Source of the DNA: Pelethousia sp034933245
GTDB lineage: Bacteria > Bacillota > Clostridia > Christensenellales > CAG-138
DNA length: 64,000 nt
Reading direction: 5' to 3'
NCBI GenBank assembly: GCA_034933245.1
Contig: JAYFNX010000029.1
Location: forward strand, 8,687-72,686
A program made the position numbers and the translations under genes. Below the pieces are notes generated by a model. That model ran no database searches. It saw only the letters and a program-made list of their open reading frames with translations, and was not told the origin of the DNA. Below, piece by piece: positions 50,368-59,408 of the stretch (positions are counted from its first letter, which is position 1; each line of letters starts with the position of its first letter).

Positions 50368-52104
50368 ATGATCAAAAAGCTGCTGGGCAGCGTGCGCGAA
50401 TACAAACGGGATTCTTTTCTTGCGCCATTGTTCGTTGCCATGGAGGTGGCGATGGAGGTAATGATCCCGCTCCTTATGGCCAGGCTTATTGACCAGGGCA
50501 TAGGTGCCGGGAATATGCATACCATTTTGGAGGTTGGCGGCATCCTGGTAGGCACCTGCTTGGTATCCCTTATGTTCGGGGCACTTTCCGGGCATTTTGC
50601 AGCCAGCGCTTCCGCTGGATTTGCTAAAAATCTGAGGCGGGATATGTATTATGCAATCCAGGATTTTTCTTTTTCCAATACGGATCGGTTTTCTACCGCA
50701 AGCCTGGTAACTCGCTTGACCACGGATGTGGTGAATATCCAAAATGCCTATCAGATGGTTATCCGCGTGGCGGTTAGAAGTCCCTTAATGTTATGTTTCT
50801 CCCTCTTCATGGTGCTGAAAATTAACGGAATGATTGCACTGGCATTTGTAGGAATTATTCCCATTTTGGCCTTGGGCCTCTATTTTATTATGACCAACGC
50901 GCATCCGATTTTTGAGCGCGTATTTAAGACGTATGATAAGCTGAACAATGTGGTGCAGGAGAATCTGCGGGGTATCCGGGTGGTAAAAACCTATGTCCGC
51001 GAGTCGCATGAAACGGAAAAATTCAACGAGGTCTCCAAAGCGATCTATAAGGACTTCACCAAGGCCGAGAAAATTGTGAGCTATGCCATGCCGCTCATGC
51101 AGTTTGTGCTTTACGGCTCGATCCTTGCGGCAGGCTGGTTAGGCGCCAGGTTTATTGTGGCGGGAACGCTGACCACGGGCGAACTTGTGGGCGTAATCAC
51201 CTATGCGGTTCAAATCCTTGTGAGCCTGATGATGCTTTCCATGATCATTGTGATGCTTGCCATTTCGCGGGCCAGCGCGGAACGGATTTCAGAAGTGCTC
51301 CAGGAGAAAAGCGATATCATCAATCCCCCTGCTCCCATCTTCGAAGTTGCAGATGGCTCCATAGATTTTGAGAACGTATCCTTTAGCTACGCCAAGGATG
51401 CCCGGGAGCCATGCCTGCAAAATATCGAGCTGCATATTTCCACCGGTTGTACGGTGGGCATCATCGGCGGCACGGGCGCGGGAAAATCCACCCTGGTGCA
51501 ACTCATTCCCCGTCTATATGATGCGATCCAAGGCGCGGTGCAGGTAGGGGGCCGGGATGTGCGCGCCTATGACGTGGAAACGCTTCGGCAGGCCGTGGGC
51601 ATGGTTCTTCAAAAGAACGTGCTCTTTTCGGGTACGATCCGGGAAAACCTGCTATGGGGCAATGCCGCCGCCACGCAGGAGGAAATGGAGCGGGCTTGCC
51701 GATTGGCCCAAGCGGATGGCTTTATCCGCACATTTGCGGATGGATATGATACCCATATCGAGCAGGGGGGAACCAACGTTTCCGGCGGGCAGCGGCAGCG
51801 GCTTTGCATTGCCAGGGCGCTGCTGAAAAAACCAAAAATCCTTATTCTGGATGATTCCACCAGCGCCGTGGATACTGCTACGGATGCGGCTATCCAGCGC
51901 GCTTTTCTGGAAGAACTGCCCGATACCACCAAGCTGATTATTGCCCAGCGGGTGGCAAGCGTGCAGGATGCGGATCTAATCGTCGTAATGGAGAAGGGGC
52001 GGATCAACGCAGTGGGCACCCATTCGGAACTTCTGGCATCCAATACGATTTACCAGGAGGTTTATTATTCCCAGACGAAGGGAGGGGACTTTGATGAACA
52101 GTAG
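50368..52104 (+). CDS. ABC exporter half-transporter with degenerate catalytic site
   Basis: A 578-residue protein: six membrane helices (1-310), ATPase domain (330-578). Walker A GGTGAGKST, signature NVSGGQRQRLCIARAL. Walker B reads ILILDDSTSAVD, Asp in place of the catalytic Glu, as in the impaired subunit of heterodimeric exporters (BmrC/TM287 type). Followed with 11-base overlap by its partner. ATG 50368 has GGATGGAGG 7 bases upstream. Substrate unknown (drug, lipid or peptide). Confidence 0.9.
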   Translation: MIKKLLGSVREYKRDSFLAPLFVAMEVAMEVMIPLLMARLIDQGIGAGNMHTILEVGGILVGTCLVSLMFGALSGHFAASASAGFAKNLRRDMYYAIQDFSFSNTDRFSTASLVTRLTTDVVNIQNAYQMVIRVAVRSPLMLCFSLFMVLKINGMIALAFVGIIPILALGLYFIMTNAHPIFERVFKTYDKLNNVVQENLRGIRVVKTYVRESHETEKFNEVSKAIYKDFTKAEKIVSYAMPLMQFVLYGSILAAGWLGARFIVAGTLTTGELVGVITYAVQILVSLMMLSMIIVMLAISRASAERISEVLQEKSDIINPPAPIFEVADGSIDFENVSFSYAKDAREPCLQNIELHISTGCTVGIIGGTGAGKSTLVQLIPRLYDAIQGAVQVGGRDVRAYDVETLRQAVGMVLQKNVLFSGTIRENLLWGNAAATQEEMERACRLAQADGFIRTFADGYDTHIEQGGTNVSGGQRQRLCIARALLKKPKILILDDSTSAVDTATDAAIQRAFLEELPDTTKLIIAQRVASVQDADLIVVMEKGRINAVGTHSELLASNTIYQEVYYSQTKGGDFDEQ

Positions 52105-53998
52105 AATGCCCGGGGGAGTAAAAATGCCCGGCCAAAAATTCGACAAGGCTACCGTTAAACGGCTGCTGGCCTATATCGTGCGTCCCTACAAGCTGCGGTG
52201 CGCTCTGATCGTTATCCTCATTTTGATTAACGCCCTTGGGGGCGTGGTAACGACCATCTTCCTGCGCACCCTCATTGACGACTATATTACGCCAATGCTT
52301 ACCCAAGCCAATCCGGCTTTTGACGCCCTTGCCTGGGCGATAGCCCGCATAGCCGGCATCTGCCTGGCGGGTGTGGCCGCGGGCTTTGCCTATATGCGTC
52401 TCATGGTAAAAATATCCCAGGGGGCGCTAAAAACCATTCGGGATGATATGTTTGCCCACATGCAAACCCTGCCCGTGCAGTATTTTGATACCCATACCCA
52501 CGGGGATCTGATGAGCCATTATACCAACGATACCGATACGCTCCGGCAGATGATCAGCCAGTCCCTGCCCAACATGGTTTCTTCGGTGGCCATGGTTATC
52601 GCGGTATTTTCGGCCATGGTATTTCTCAGCCCTCTCCTGGCCCTGTTGGTGTTGGTGTGTATCGTGCTTATGCTCAAGGTATCCCGTAAAATCGCCGGGC
52701 AAAGCGGCCGCTTCTTTGTGGAGCAGCAGCGCTCCCTCGGCCAGATGAACGGCTATATTGAAGAAATGATCCACGGCCAGCGCGTTGTAAAGGTTTTCTG
52801 CCATGAGGAAGCGGCGAAAGAAAACTTTGATAAACTCAATGAACAGCTATGCAAAAACGCCACCAACGCCAATCGGTTTGCCAATATCCTCATGCCCATT
52901 ATGGGGAATTTGGGCCACCTTATGTATGTCGTGGTGGCCATTGCCGGCGGGGCTATGGCCATTGGCAGCGTGGGCGCGCTTACCCTGGGAACCATCGCTT
53001 CCTTTTTGCAGCTTACCCGCAGCTTTGTGATGCCTATTAACCAGGTATCCCAGCAGCTAAACTCCGTTATCATGGCCCTCGCGGGGGCCCAGCGCATCTT
53101 CAAGCTCATGGATGAGCCCGCCGAGGAAGACCAGGGTACGGTAACGTTGGTGCGCGTCCGGGAGGATGCGGCAGGTCAGCTAGAGGAGAGCGCCGTGCGT
53201 ACGGGAAAGTGGGCGTGGAAACGTACCGGGTCCGATGGTGCCACGGAATATACCCGGCTGCGGGGAGACGTGCGCTTGGTGGACGTGGACTTTGGCTATG
53301 AGCCTGGCAAGCCGGTGCTGCATGATGTTTTCCTCTATGCAAAGCCCGGGCAGAAAATCGCCTTTGTGGGCGCGACAGGCGCCGGAAAAACTACCATTAC
53401 AAATCTGCTGAACCGCTTTTATGATATGGATGCGGGGCAGATCCTTTACGACGGCGTAGATGTGCGGAATATCCGCAAGGATCATCTGCGCCGGAGCCTG
53501 GGGATGGTGCTGCAGGATACCAACCTTTTTACGGGCACGGTGATGGAGAACATCCGATACGGCAAGTTGGATGCCACGGATGCGGATGTGATTGCCGCTG
53601 CCAAACTGGCCAACGCCCATGATTTTATTACCCGCTTGCCCAAGGGCTATGATACCCTTCTCGCAGGGGATGGAAGCGGCCTTTCCCAAGGCCAGCGCCA
53701 GCTCTTGTCCATCGCAAGGGCGGCTGTGGCGAATCCGCCCGTTATGGTGTTGGATGAAGCCACCAGTTCCATTGATACCCGCACGGAGGCCATTGTGCAG
53801 CGGGGAATGGACCAGCTTATGGAAGGGCGAACGGTGTTTGTCATCGCGCACAGGCTTTCCACGGTTCAGAATGCCCGCGCCATCCTAGTGCTGGAGCAGG
53901 GCCGCATTGTGGAACGGGGGGATCATGCGGATTTGATGGCGGAAAAGGGGCGGTATTACAGGCTTTATACCGGCTCTTTTGAACAGGAGGAGCTATGA
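52094..53998 (+). CDS. ABC exporter half-transporter, catalytic partner
   Basis: A 634-residue protein. The ATPase domain has Walker A GATGAGKTT, Walker B VMVLDEATSSID with the catalytic Glu, and a signature altered to LSQGQRQLLSIARA. Together with the preceding protein this predicts one active and one degenerate ATP site. An insert of about 60 residues precedes the ATPase domain (360-420). Its TGA overlaps the phosphatase start. Confidence 0.92.
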   Translation: MNSRMPGGVKMPGQKFDKATVKRLLAYIVRPYKLRCALIVILILINALGGVVTTIFLRTLIDDYITPMLTQANPAFDALAWAIARIAGICLAGVAAGFAYMRLMVKISQGALKTIRDDMFAHMQTLPVQYFDTHTHGDLMSHYTNDTDTLRQMISQSLPNMVSSVAMVIAVFSAMVFLSPLLALLVLVCIVLMLKVSRKIAGQSGRFFVEQQRSLGQMNGYIEEMIHGQRVVKVFCHEEAAKENFDKLNEQLCKNATNANRFANILMPIMGNLGHLMYVVVAIAGGAMAIGSVGALTLGTIASFLQLTRSFVMPINQVSQQLNSVIMALAGAQRIFKLMDEPAEEDQGTVTLVRVREDAAGQLEESAVRTGKWAWKRTGSDGATEYTRLRGDVRLVDVDFGYEPGKPVLHDVFLYAKPGQKIAFVGATGAGKTTITNLLNRFYDMDAGQILYDGVDVRNIRKDHLRRSLGMVLQDTNLFTGTVMENIRYGKLDATDADVIAAAKLANAHDFITRLPKGYDTLLAGDGSGLSQGQRQLLSIARAAVANPPVMVLDEATSSIDTRTEAIVQRGMDQLMEGRTVFVIAHRLSTVQNARAILVLEQGRIVERGDHADLMAEKGRYYRLYTGSFEQEEL

Positions 53999-54450
53999 AG
54001 CGCGTATTGTTTGTTTGCCACGGCAACATTTGCCGTTCGCCCATGGCCGCCTGTGTGCTCCGCCATCTAGCACGGGAGAAAGGGGTGGAGGAGGATGCAC
54101 TGCGCATCGATTCGGCGGCCACCAGCGCGGACGAATTGGGGAGCCCAATCTATCCGCCTGCCAGGCGCACGTTGGAAGCCCATGGCGTTGCTTCGGATGC
54201 CCACCGGGCCACTCGGCTTACCGCGAAGGACTATGACCGCTATGACTACCTGCTGGGCATGGATGGTTACAACATCGGCAATATGGGCCGCATCCTAGGC
54301 AAAGACCCGCAAGGCAAGGTGCACAGGCTGCTGGATTTTACCCATAATCCCAGAGATATTGACGACCCTTGGTATACGGATGATTTCGAGACGACGTTCC
54401 GGGATGTTTCAGAGGGCTGCGAAGCCCTGCTTGCGCAAATGGGCTTCTGA
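53995..54450 (+). CDS. Low-molecular-weight protein-tyrosine phosphatase
   Basis: A 151-residue phosphatase: P-loop VCHGNICRSPMA (7-18, C-x5-R with catalytic Cys) and the general-acid loop DDPWYTDD (about 121-128) are both intact. ATGA overlap with the ABC exporter, so it is made with it. LMW-PTPs act on arginine or tyrosine phosphate in Firmicutes. Confidence 0.93.
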   Translation: MKRVLFVCHGNICRSPMAACVLRHLAREKGVEEDALRIDSAATSADELGSPIYPPARRTLEAHGVASDAHRATRLTAKDYDRYDYLLGMDGYNIGNMGRILGKDPQGKVHRLLDFTHNPRDIDDPWYTDDFETTFRDVSEGCEALLAQMGF

Positions 54451-54481
54451 AAACGGTATGCCCAAGGAACAGAAGGCAAAC

Positions 54482-54519
54482 AAAAAAGGCAGGACGCATT
54501 TTGTGCGCCTGCCTCTTTT
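54482..54519. terminator. Bidirectional terminator between the phosphatase and G3E genes
   Basis: AAAAAAGGCAGG and CCTGCCTCTTTT form the outer stem around a CGCA-TTTT-TGCG inner hairpin, with A/T tracts on both sides. Confidence 0.8.
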
Positions 54520-54532
54520 CCTTTTCGATAAA

Positions 54533-55492
54533 TTAATAGAACGTGGCCACTTCCTTGGCGGGCTTTTCACCGGGGCCGGCGGATATAACCTTGAGCACGG
54601 GCCCTCGGCGGCCGTATACCGTGTGAAAGCGCAGTTCAACCTTGGCTGTTATCCTGGTCCAGGTGCGGTGCTGTAAATTGGACCGAATCAACTCCGGCGC
54701 CCATTCGCAGACCAGCGCGGAATAGGCGATGTCCTCGGCGCAACAGGTCATCACATGGCGCCCTGCCAGGAAGCAACCCGTAGGTAGCTTGCCCGAAATC
54801 GCCGTTAGGCCGGTAAAACGCACGACTGCTCCGGAATATTTATCCATCTCCTCCAGAATATCCCGGTACCAGATGGCAAAATCCGCATCCGCAATCTCTA
54901 CCACAGGCGCCTTTAAATCAAAGGGAAGGGGATCCTCAATCTCATCATATTCCACATGGCCGTCCGGCCATTCAAAGGCAATGGCGCAACGGCGGTTCAG
55001 CCCCCGCACAATTTTATGAAATTCCAGCTTGTCGGTCTTTTCACTGGTACGGTTAAATACCACCAGCTCACAGGCTTGGATTTTATCCACTACCAAGGAC
55101 CGCATGTTGGCGTTATAGGACAGGAAGGTTCCTGCATCTACAAAGAGGAAATTTTGATACACGGCCCAATTCTCCGGCAGGGCGTCAAAAAGCCGCTGCA
55201 TGGGCCACATCCCGTTGTATTCCAACACCACCCGCTGGCTATGATATTGCTTCTGCCAGCCCGTTAACTTGGACGGCGTGAGGTCCTCGGCCTTTTCAGC
55301 GGTTTTGATATAGACATTGCCCTTGCCTGAAAATTCGGAAGGCTCATACTCCTCTATTCCCTCTTCGCATACCAGCAGCAGGGTGCGTTCTCCCTCGTTG
55401 AAACGGGAATCCTCCAGGGTTTCCTGAATAAATTTTGTCTTGCCGCCTTCTAAAAATCCTGTAAAGAGATAAACCGGTATCTGCTGGGCCAT
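54533..55492 (-). CDS. G3E (CobW-like) GTPase fused to a YcgQ/DUF1980-like domain
   Basis: A 319-residue protein. Walker A is GFLEGGKTK (near 10-18), but the CxCC metal-binding motif of COG0523 proteins is absent. The C-terminal 100 residues (VVRFTGLTAIS, CFLAGRHVMTCCAEDIAYSALV) resemble the YcgQ (TIGR03943) domain with its CC-A-D centre. YcgQ is a partner of a permease in zinc-regulated operons. Downstream of the His-rich G3E gene and probably made with it. I am sure about the first domain, less about the second. Confidence 0.72.
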   Translation of the reverse strand: MAQQIPVYLFTGFLEGGKTKFIQETLEDSRFNEGERTLLLVCEEGIEEYEPSEFSGKGNVYIKTAEKAEDLTPSKLTGWQKQYHSQRVVLEYNGMWPMQRLFDALPENWAVYQNFLFVDAGTFLSYNANMRSLVVDKIQACELVVFNRTSEKTDKLEFHKIVRGLNRRCAIAFEWPDGHVEYDEIEDPLPFDLKAPVVEIADADFAIWYRDILEEMDKYSGAVVRFTGLTAISGKLPTGCFLAGRHVMTCCAEDIAYSALVCEWAPELIRSNLQHRTWTRITAKVELRFHTVYGRRGPVLKVISAGPGEKPAKEVATFY

Positions 55493-55496
55493 GGAT

Positions 55497-56555
55497 TTAT
55501 ACCTCAAAAAGCGTGGCCAGCGCGGGCTTGTCCAGTCCGGCGCCGATTACGCACAGCCGGCCTGTTATTCCGGCGCTGCCCTCACGAACCTGCGCGTCAC
55601 CGGGCACATAGTCAAAATGGAGCCAGACACTTCCTTCTCCCGCAACGATTCCTTTGGCGCGGAGCACTTGGCCGTAAGCGCCATCGTGCAGCGCTTCCAG
55701 CATGGCGCTCAGGCCCGCCTGAGAAAAACGATGCGGAGTTTCCACGCCCCAGCTGGCAAAAATCTCATCCGCGTGATGGCCATGGCATCCGCATTCGCAG
55801 CCGGCACCATGCTCATGTCCGTGTTCGTGCTTATGTTCATGCTCATGTTCATGCTCGTGCTCGTGTTCATGCTCGTGCCCGTGTTCGTGCGCATGTTCCT
55901 GTTCGTGATGAAGGGAATGGGTTTCCTCTCCGGCAAGCCGGCTTAATTCCGCATCCAACGTTTCCTGGTGCTCCATGGCCAAGAGAATTTGGGCGCCTGA
56001 TAGGGCATCCCAAGCCGTGGTGACGATGGGCGCCGTGGCATTATGCTCCCGGAGCAGGGCGACGCAGGCCGCCACCCGTTCTTCCCGCAGGCCGCCCGTG
56101 CGGCTCAAAACGATACATCCGGCATGTTCGATCTGGTCATCGAAAAACTCGCCGAAGTTATGCATATACATTTTGCATTTATTGGCATCCACCACGGTTG
56201 TGAAGCTGTTGAGAACAAGTTCGTCAGACCCCACGCCCTGAACGGCGCGCATTACATCGCTCAGCTTTCCTACTCCGCTGGGTTCGATGAGAATGCGATC
56301 GGGGTGGTATTGCTCCAGCACCTTTGTAAGCGCCGCGGTGAAATCCCCTACGAGGGAGCAACATATGCATCCGGAGTTCATTTCCGTTATTTCTATACCA
56401 GCGTCTTGCAGGAAACCACCGTCTATTCCAATTTCGCCAAATTCGTTTTCAATGAGAACCAGCTTTTCACCCTGGTAGGCCTCCGCAATTAGTTTTTTGA
56501 TCAGCGTGGTTTTACCGGCTCCTAAAAATCCCGAAAAAATATCGATTTTTGTCAT
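55497..56555 (-). CDS. G3E (CobW/COG0523) GTPase with long His-rich metal-binding stretch
   Basis: A 352-residue metallochaperone GTPase: Walker A GFLGAGKTT (9-17), the CxCC motif CICC (63-66), and residues 213-261 in which almost every second residue is His (HEHEHEHEH), ending in CECGC. The G4 motif is SRTGG in place of NKxD. Such proteins deliver or store zinc or cobalt/nickel. The stop is followed 5 bases on by the second G3E gene. A -10/-35 pair lies 40-70 bases upstream. Confidence 0.88.
   Translation of the reverse strand: MTKIDIFSGFLGAGKTTLIKKLIAEAYQGEKLVLIENEFGEIGIDGGFLQDAGIEITEMNSGCICCSLVGDFTAALTKVLEQYHPDRILIEPSGVGKLSDVMRAVQGVGSDELVLNSFTTVVDANKCKMYMHNFGEFFDDQIEHAGCIVLSRTGGLREERVAACVALLREHNATAPIVTTAWDALSGAQILLAMEHQETLDAELSRLAGEETHSLHHEQEHAHEHGHEHEHEHEHEHEHEHKHEHGHEHGAGCECGCHGHHADEIFASWGVETPHRFSQAGLSAMLEALHDGAYGQVLRAKGIVAGEGSVWLHFDYVPGDAQVREGSAGITGRLCVIGAGLDKPALATLFEV
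55802..55905. repeat. Simple repeat encoding the His/Glu run
   Basis: A string of near-identical six-base units (CATGCT/CGTGCT and variants on the plus strand). It lies wholly inside the G3E gene and codes for alternating His and Glu; its length probably changes by slippage. Confidence 0.7.
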
Positions 56556-56594
56556 GCTTACCGCAACCTTTCCTTAATAAATCTTCCAAAGGCG

Positions 56595-56623
56595 ATTATA
56601 CCCCTCATCCACTTCGATTACAA
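56595..56623 (-). promoter_or_regulatory. Promoter of the G3E operon
   Basis: On the minus strand TTGTAA (56623-56618) and TATAAT (56600-56595) are 17 bases apart, about 40 bases before the His-rich G3E start. No zinc-repressor-like palindrome was recognised. Confidence 0.5.
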
Positions 56624-56878
56624 GCGCCGGGAGCCGGAAATTCCGCTTGCTCAGCGGCAAAATGCCTATTATAATGAAGCTATCCTGAAAAATACAAAAG
56701 AAGGGATTCAGCTACACTTGCTTCAATATACGCGTGGCGCCCCTTTGCTTCGCTCCTGTGGGGCATGCGCGCACGAGAGAGCCTTGGAAGGAGGAGGATC
56801 TTGCATTTGCCCCCTGCGCATGGGGGGCTTACTGTCTAGCCTTTGTGTGACGGCTGCCTCAACCGCTGCCAAGGCCCG
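56624..56878. other. Short intergenic region, stem-loop only
   Basis: GCCCCC-TGCGCAT-GGGGGGC at about 56811-56830 may be the terminator for the DUF212 gene. I looked for a cobalamin riboswitch before the G3E gene and did not find its conserved box. Confidence 0.35.
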
Positions 56879-57340
56879 TTAAAACACATAAGCGCACATG
56901 ATGAGGCCGATCACCAGGCCAATGAACGAACCGATCACCACCTGAAATGGCGTATGTCCGACCAGTTCCTTTAAATAAGCTTCATCCTGAAAGAGTTCCT
57001 TGAGATCTCCATGGCGCATGAGCTTGTTCAAAATTTCTGCCTGCCTGCCAGCTTCCAGCCGCACACCGCGCGCATCGTGGATAACGATGAGGGCCAGCAG
57101 CACGGAAATGGCGAATTGAAAACTGCCCGGCCCGTATTCTGACACAGAGGCTACCACGGCTGCGAGCATCGTAGCCGCATGGGAACTAGGCATACCGCCG
57201 CTGCCGAAAAGACGCTCAAATTTGAATTCGTGATTTAAGAGGGTATAGAGCAAGGCCTTGAGGGATTGGGCTACAAACCAACCCGTGATGGCCGTCATTA
57301 AAACCGCATTGTGAAAAATGGCCTCGATAAAATTGATCAT
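56879..57340 (-). CDS. DUF212 (YuiD) divergent PAP2 family membrane protein
   Basis: A 153-residue integral membrane protein with about four helices. FGSGGMPSSHAATMLAAV and VIHDARGVRLEAGRQAEILN are its diagnostic motifs, a reduced acid-phosphatase/PAP2 signature. ATG 57340 is chosen: AAGGA is 8 bases upstream. Function unknown. It is divergent from ogt. Confidence 0.88.
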   Translation of the reverse strand: MINFIEAIFHNAVLMTAITGWFVAQSLKALLYTLLNHEFKFERLFGSGGMPSSHAATMLAAVVASVSEYGPGSFQFAISVLLALIVIHDARGVRLEAGRQAEILNKLMRHGDLKELFQDEAYLKELVGHTPFQVVIGSFIGLVIGLIMCAYVF

Positions 57341-57444
57341 GCGCATAGTCCTTTTTCTCCATATTTTCATCATTATAGCACGATATCATGCCGAGAGCAA
57401 AAGCCAAGAAGATCGTAAAAATAATAGACAAAGGAGAGCCCGCT

Positions 57445-57918
57445 ATGCACTATTCTTCCTGTAAAACCACCCTGGGCACCGTCTATATATGCGAGGAAAA
57501 AGGGGCGATCACCCACCTGGGCTTTGGGAAAAAACCACCCTTTGCGGCCCCGGAACGGGATACGCCTCTCCTGTGCCGGGCCCATGCGCAACTCAAGGAA
57601 TACCTTTGTGGTGCCCGCACTGTTTTTGAGCTGCCATTAGCCCCTGCCGGCACCTCTTTTCAGCAGGAAGTATGGGCACAGCTACTACAGATCCCCTATG
57701 GCGAGCGCATCTCCTATGGCAAGCTGGCCCGGCAAATGGGACGGCCTAGCGCCGCGCGTGCCGTAGGCGCAGCTTGCGGCAGGAACCCTATCGCCATTTT
57801 TATTCCCTGCCATCGCGTGGTTGGACAGAATGGCAGCTTGACAGGCTATGCCTGGGGCAAGGATATAAAGATGACGCTTTTGACTTTAGAAGGAGAGAAA
57901 AATCAAGAAGAAAAATAA
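57445..57918 (+). CDS. ogt: Methylated-DNA-protein cysteine methyltransferase
   Basis: A 157-residue suicide repair protein that removes methyl groups from O6-methylguanine. The active-site block is IFIPCHRVVGQNGSLTGYAWG, preceded by the helix-turn-helix QIPYGERISYGKLARQMGRPSAARAVGAA. ATG 57445 has AAAGGAG 9 bases upstream. About 90 bases before rubrerythrin; both relate to damage defence. Confidence 0.95.
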   Translation: MHYSSCKTTLGTVYICEEKGAITHLGFGKKPPFAAPERDTPLLCRAHAQLKEYLCGARTVFELPLAPAGTSFQQEVWAQLLQIPYGERISYGKLARQMGRPSAARAVGAACGRNPIAIFIPCHRVVGQNGSLTGYAWGKDIKMTLLTLEGEKNQEEK

Positions 57919-57932
57919 TTTTCTGAAATCCC

Positions 57933-57983
57933 TTGACAAATTTGATACATACCGCTATTCTAATATTAGTAATCGTTATTAAT
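57933..57983 (+). promoter_or_regulatory. Rubrerythrin promoter with a Fur/PerR-like box
   Basis: TTGACA (57933-57938), 17 bases, TATTCT (57956-57961). ATTAGTAATCGTTATTAAT (57965-57983) directly downstream is a 14-of-19 palindrome of the PerR/Fur kind. Suggests peroxide- or iron-controlled expression. Confidence 0.5.
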
Positions 57984-58006
57984 CTTAAGAAAAAGGAGAG
58001 AATACT

Positions 58007-58540
58007 ATGGAACTTAAAGGTAGCAAAACCGAAAAAAATCTTTGGACCGCTTTTGCAGGGGAATCCCAGGCGCGTAACAAGTATACTTATTTTTCCAGCG
58101 TAGCCAAGAAGGAAGGCTATGAGCAGATCGCGGATATTTTTCTGAGAACCGCCGCCAATGAAAAGGAGCATGCTGAGCTCTGGTTTAAAGCCCTTGGTGA
58201 ATTGGGTGATACCGCTCAAAACTTGCTCCATGCTGCGGAAGGCGAGAACTATGAGTGGACCGATATGTACGCTACTTTTGCAAAAGAAGCCGAAGAAGAA
58301 GGCTTCACTGAGCTTGCCTATCGCTTCCGCGCCGTGGCGGAGATCGAGAAGAGCCACGAGGAGCGCTATCGTAAGCTGCTCAAGAATGTGGAGATGCAGG
58401 CCGTATTTGAGAAGGCGGAGGAGACCATGTGGGAGTGCCGCAACTGTGGCCATCTGGTCATGGGTAAGAAGGCGCCGCAAGTCTGTCCTGTTTGCCTCCA
58501 TGCGGGCGCATATTTCGAAGTTCGGTCCGAAAACTATTAA
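58007..58540 (+). CDS. rbr: Rubrerythrin
   Basis: A 177-residue peroxide reductase of anaerobes. The N-terminal di-iron four-helix bundle holds the ligands in FAGESQARNKY, AANEKEHAELW, and VAEIEKSHEERY; the C-terminal rubredoxin domain has CRNCGH and CPVC. Strong AAGGAGAG before the ATG. Behind its own promoter, so it is probably a one-gene unit. Confidence 0.96.
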   Translation: MELKGSKTEKNLWTAFAGESQARNKYTYFSSVAKKEGYEQIADIFLRTAANEKEHAELWFKALGELGDTAQNLLHAAEGENYEWTDMYATFAKEAEEEGFTELAYRFRAVAEIEKSHEERYRKLLKNVEMQAVFEKAEETMWECRNCGHLVMGKKAPQVCPVCLHAGAYFEVRSENY

Positions 58541-58652
58541 TTTCAAAATAAGAGGCGCTTTTAGGCCGTTCCCGAAGGAGCGGCCTTAGATTAGGAAAAG
58601 ATTTTTTGGTGGTCAGGCCCTTAAAATGCGAAGGACGGGAAGAGAAAACGAA

Positions 58653-58691
58653 AAAAGGATTCCCAGGCAGATCTGCCTGGGAATCCTTTTT
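58653..58691. terminator. Bidirectional terminator between rbr and livF
   Basis: AAAAGGATTCCCAGGCAG and CTGCCTGGGAATCCTTTT form an 18-bp perfect stem with flanking A and T runs. It serves the liv operon and possibly rbr. Confidence 0.92.
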
Positions 58692-58709
58692 GGGGAGGAA
58701 TGAGTGTAG

Positions 58710-59408
58710 TTAACCGCCCAAATAAGCTTTTTTGATATCTTCGCTATCCGCCAGCTCCGCGCCGGTACCGCTGAGGGTGATGCGGCCCGTTTCCAGCACA
58801 TAAGCTCGATCGGCCACTTCCAGGGCCATCCCCGCATTTTGTTCGACCAACAGAATGGTGGTGCCGGCCGCATGCAGGGTCTTAATAATATCGAAGATTT
58901 GCTCCACCAGCAAAGGTGCAAGGCCCATGGAAGGTTCATCCAGCATAAGCAATTTGGGCCTGCTCATAAGCGCGCGGCCCATGGCCAGCATCTGCTGCTC
59001 GCCGCCGGAAAGGGTGCCGGCAGTTTGGTTCTGCCGCTCCCTTAAACGGGGAAACCGTTCGAATACGCTTTCGATATCCGCTTTCGAAACTTCCTTTTTT
59101 GTAAAAGCGCCCATCTCTAAGTTTTCCATGACCGTCATCTTAAGAAAAATGCGGCGGCCTTCGGGAACATGGGCTAGGCCTTGATGAACGATCCTATGCG
59201 CTTCCACCTTGGAAATATCATGGCCGAGGAAGGAAACGTTGCCGCTCTTGGAGCGCAATACGCCGGAAATGGTTTTTAGAATGGTGGATTTACCCGCGCC
59301 GTTGGCGCCGATAAGGGATACAATTTCTCCTTCGTTTACATGAAAGGAAACGCCTTTTACAGCATGGATGTTTCCATAGTAAACGTGGATGTCCTCTACT
59401 TTAAGCAT
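58710..59408 (-). CDS. livF: Branched-chain amino-acid ABC importer ATPase LivF
   Basis: A 232-residue ATPase: Walker A GANGAGKST, signature LSGGEQQMLAMGRALM, Walker B LLMLDEPSMGLAP. The short C-terminus marks LivF as against LivG. The ATG at 59408 overlaps the livG stop by 8 bases. Confidence 0.93.
   Translation of the reverse strand: MLKVEDIHVYYGNIHAVKGVSFHVNEGEIVSLIGANGAGKSTILKTISGVLRSKSGNVSFLGHDISKVEAHRIVHQGLAHVPEGRRIFLKMTVMENLEMGAFTKKEVSKADIESVFERFPRLRERQNQTAGTLSGGEQQMLAMGRALMSRPKLLMLDEPSMGLAPLLVEQIFDIIKTLHAAGTTILLVEQNAGMALEVADRAYVLETGRITLSGTGAELADSEDIKKAYLGG

Noticed and set aside
55802..55905. Repeated short units suggesting a CRISPR or VNTR locus
   Set aside because: The units are six bases with no spacers and encode the His/Glu stretch of a G3E protein.
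56556..56878. Cobalamin riboswitch before the G3E operon
   Set aside because: No B12 box or long leader structure was found; a plain promoter is only 40 bases before the gene.
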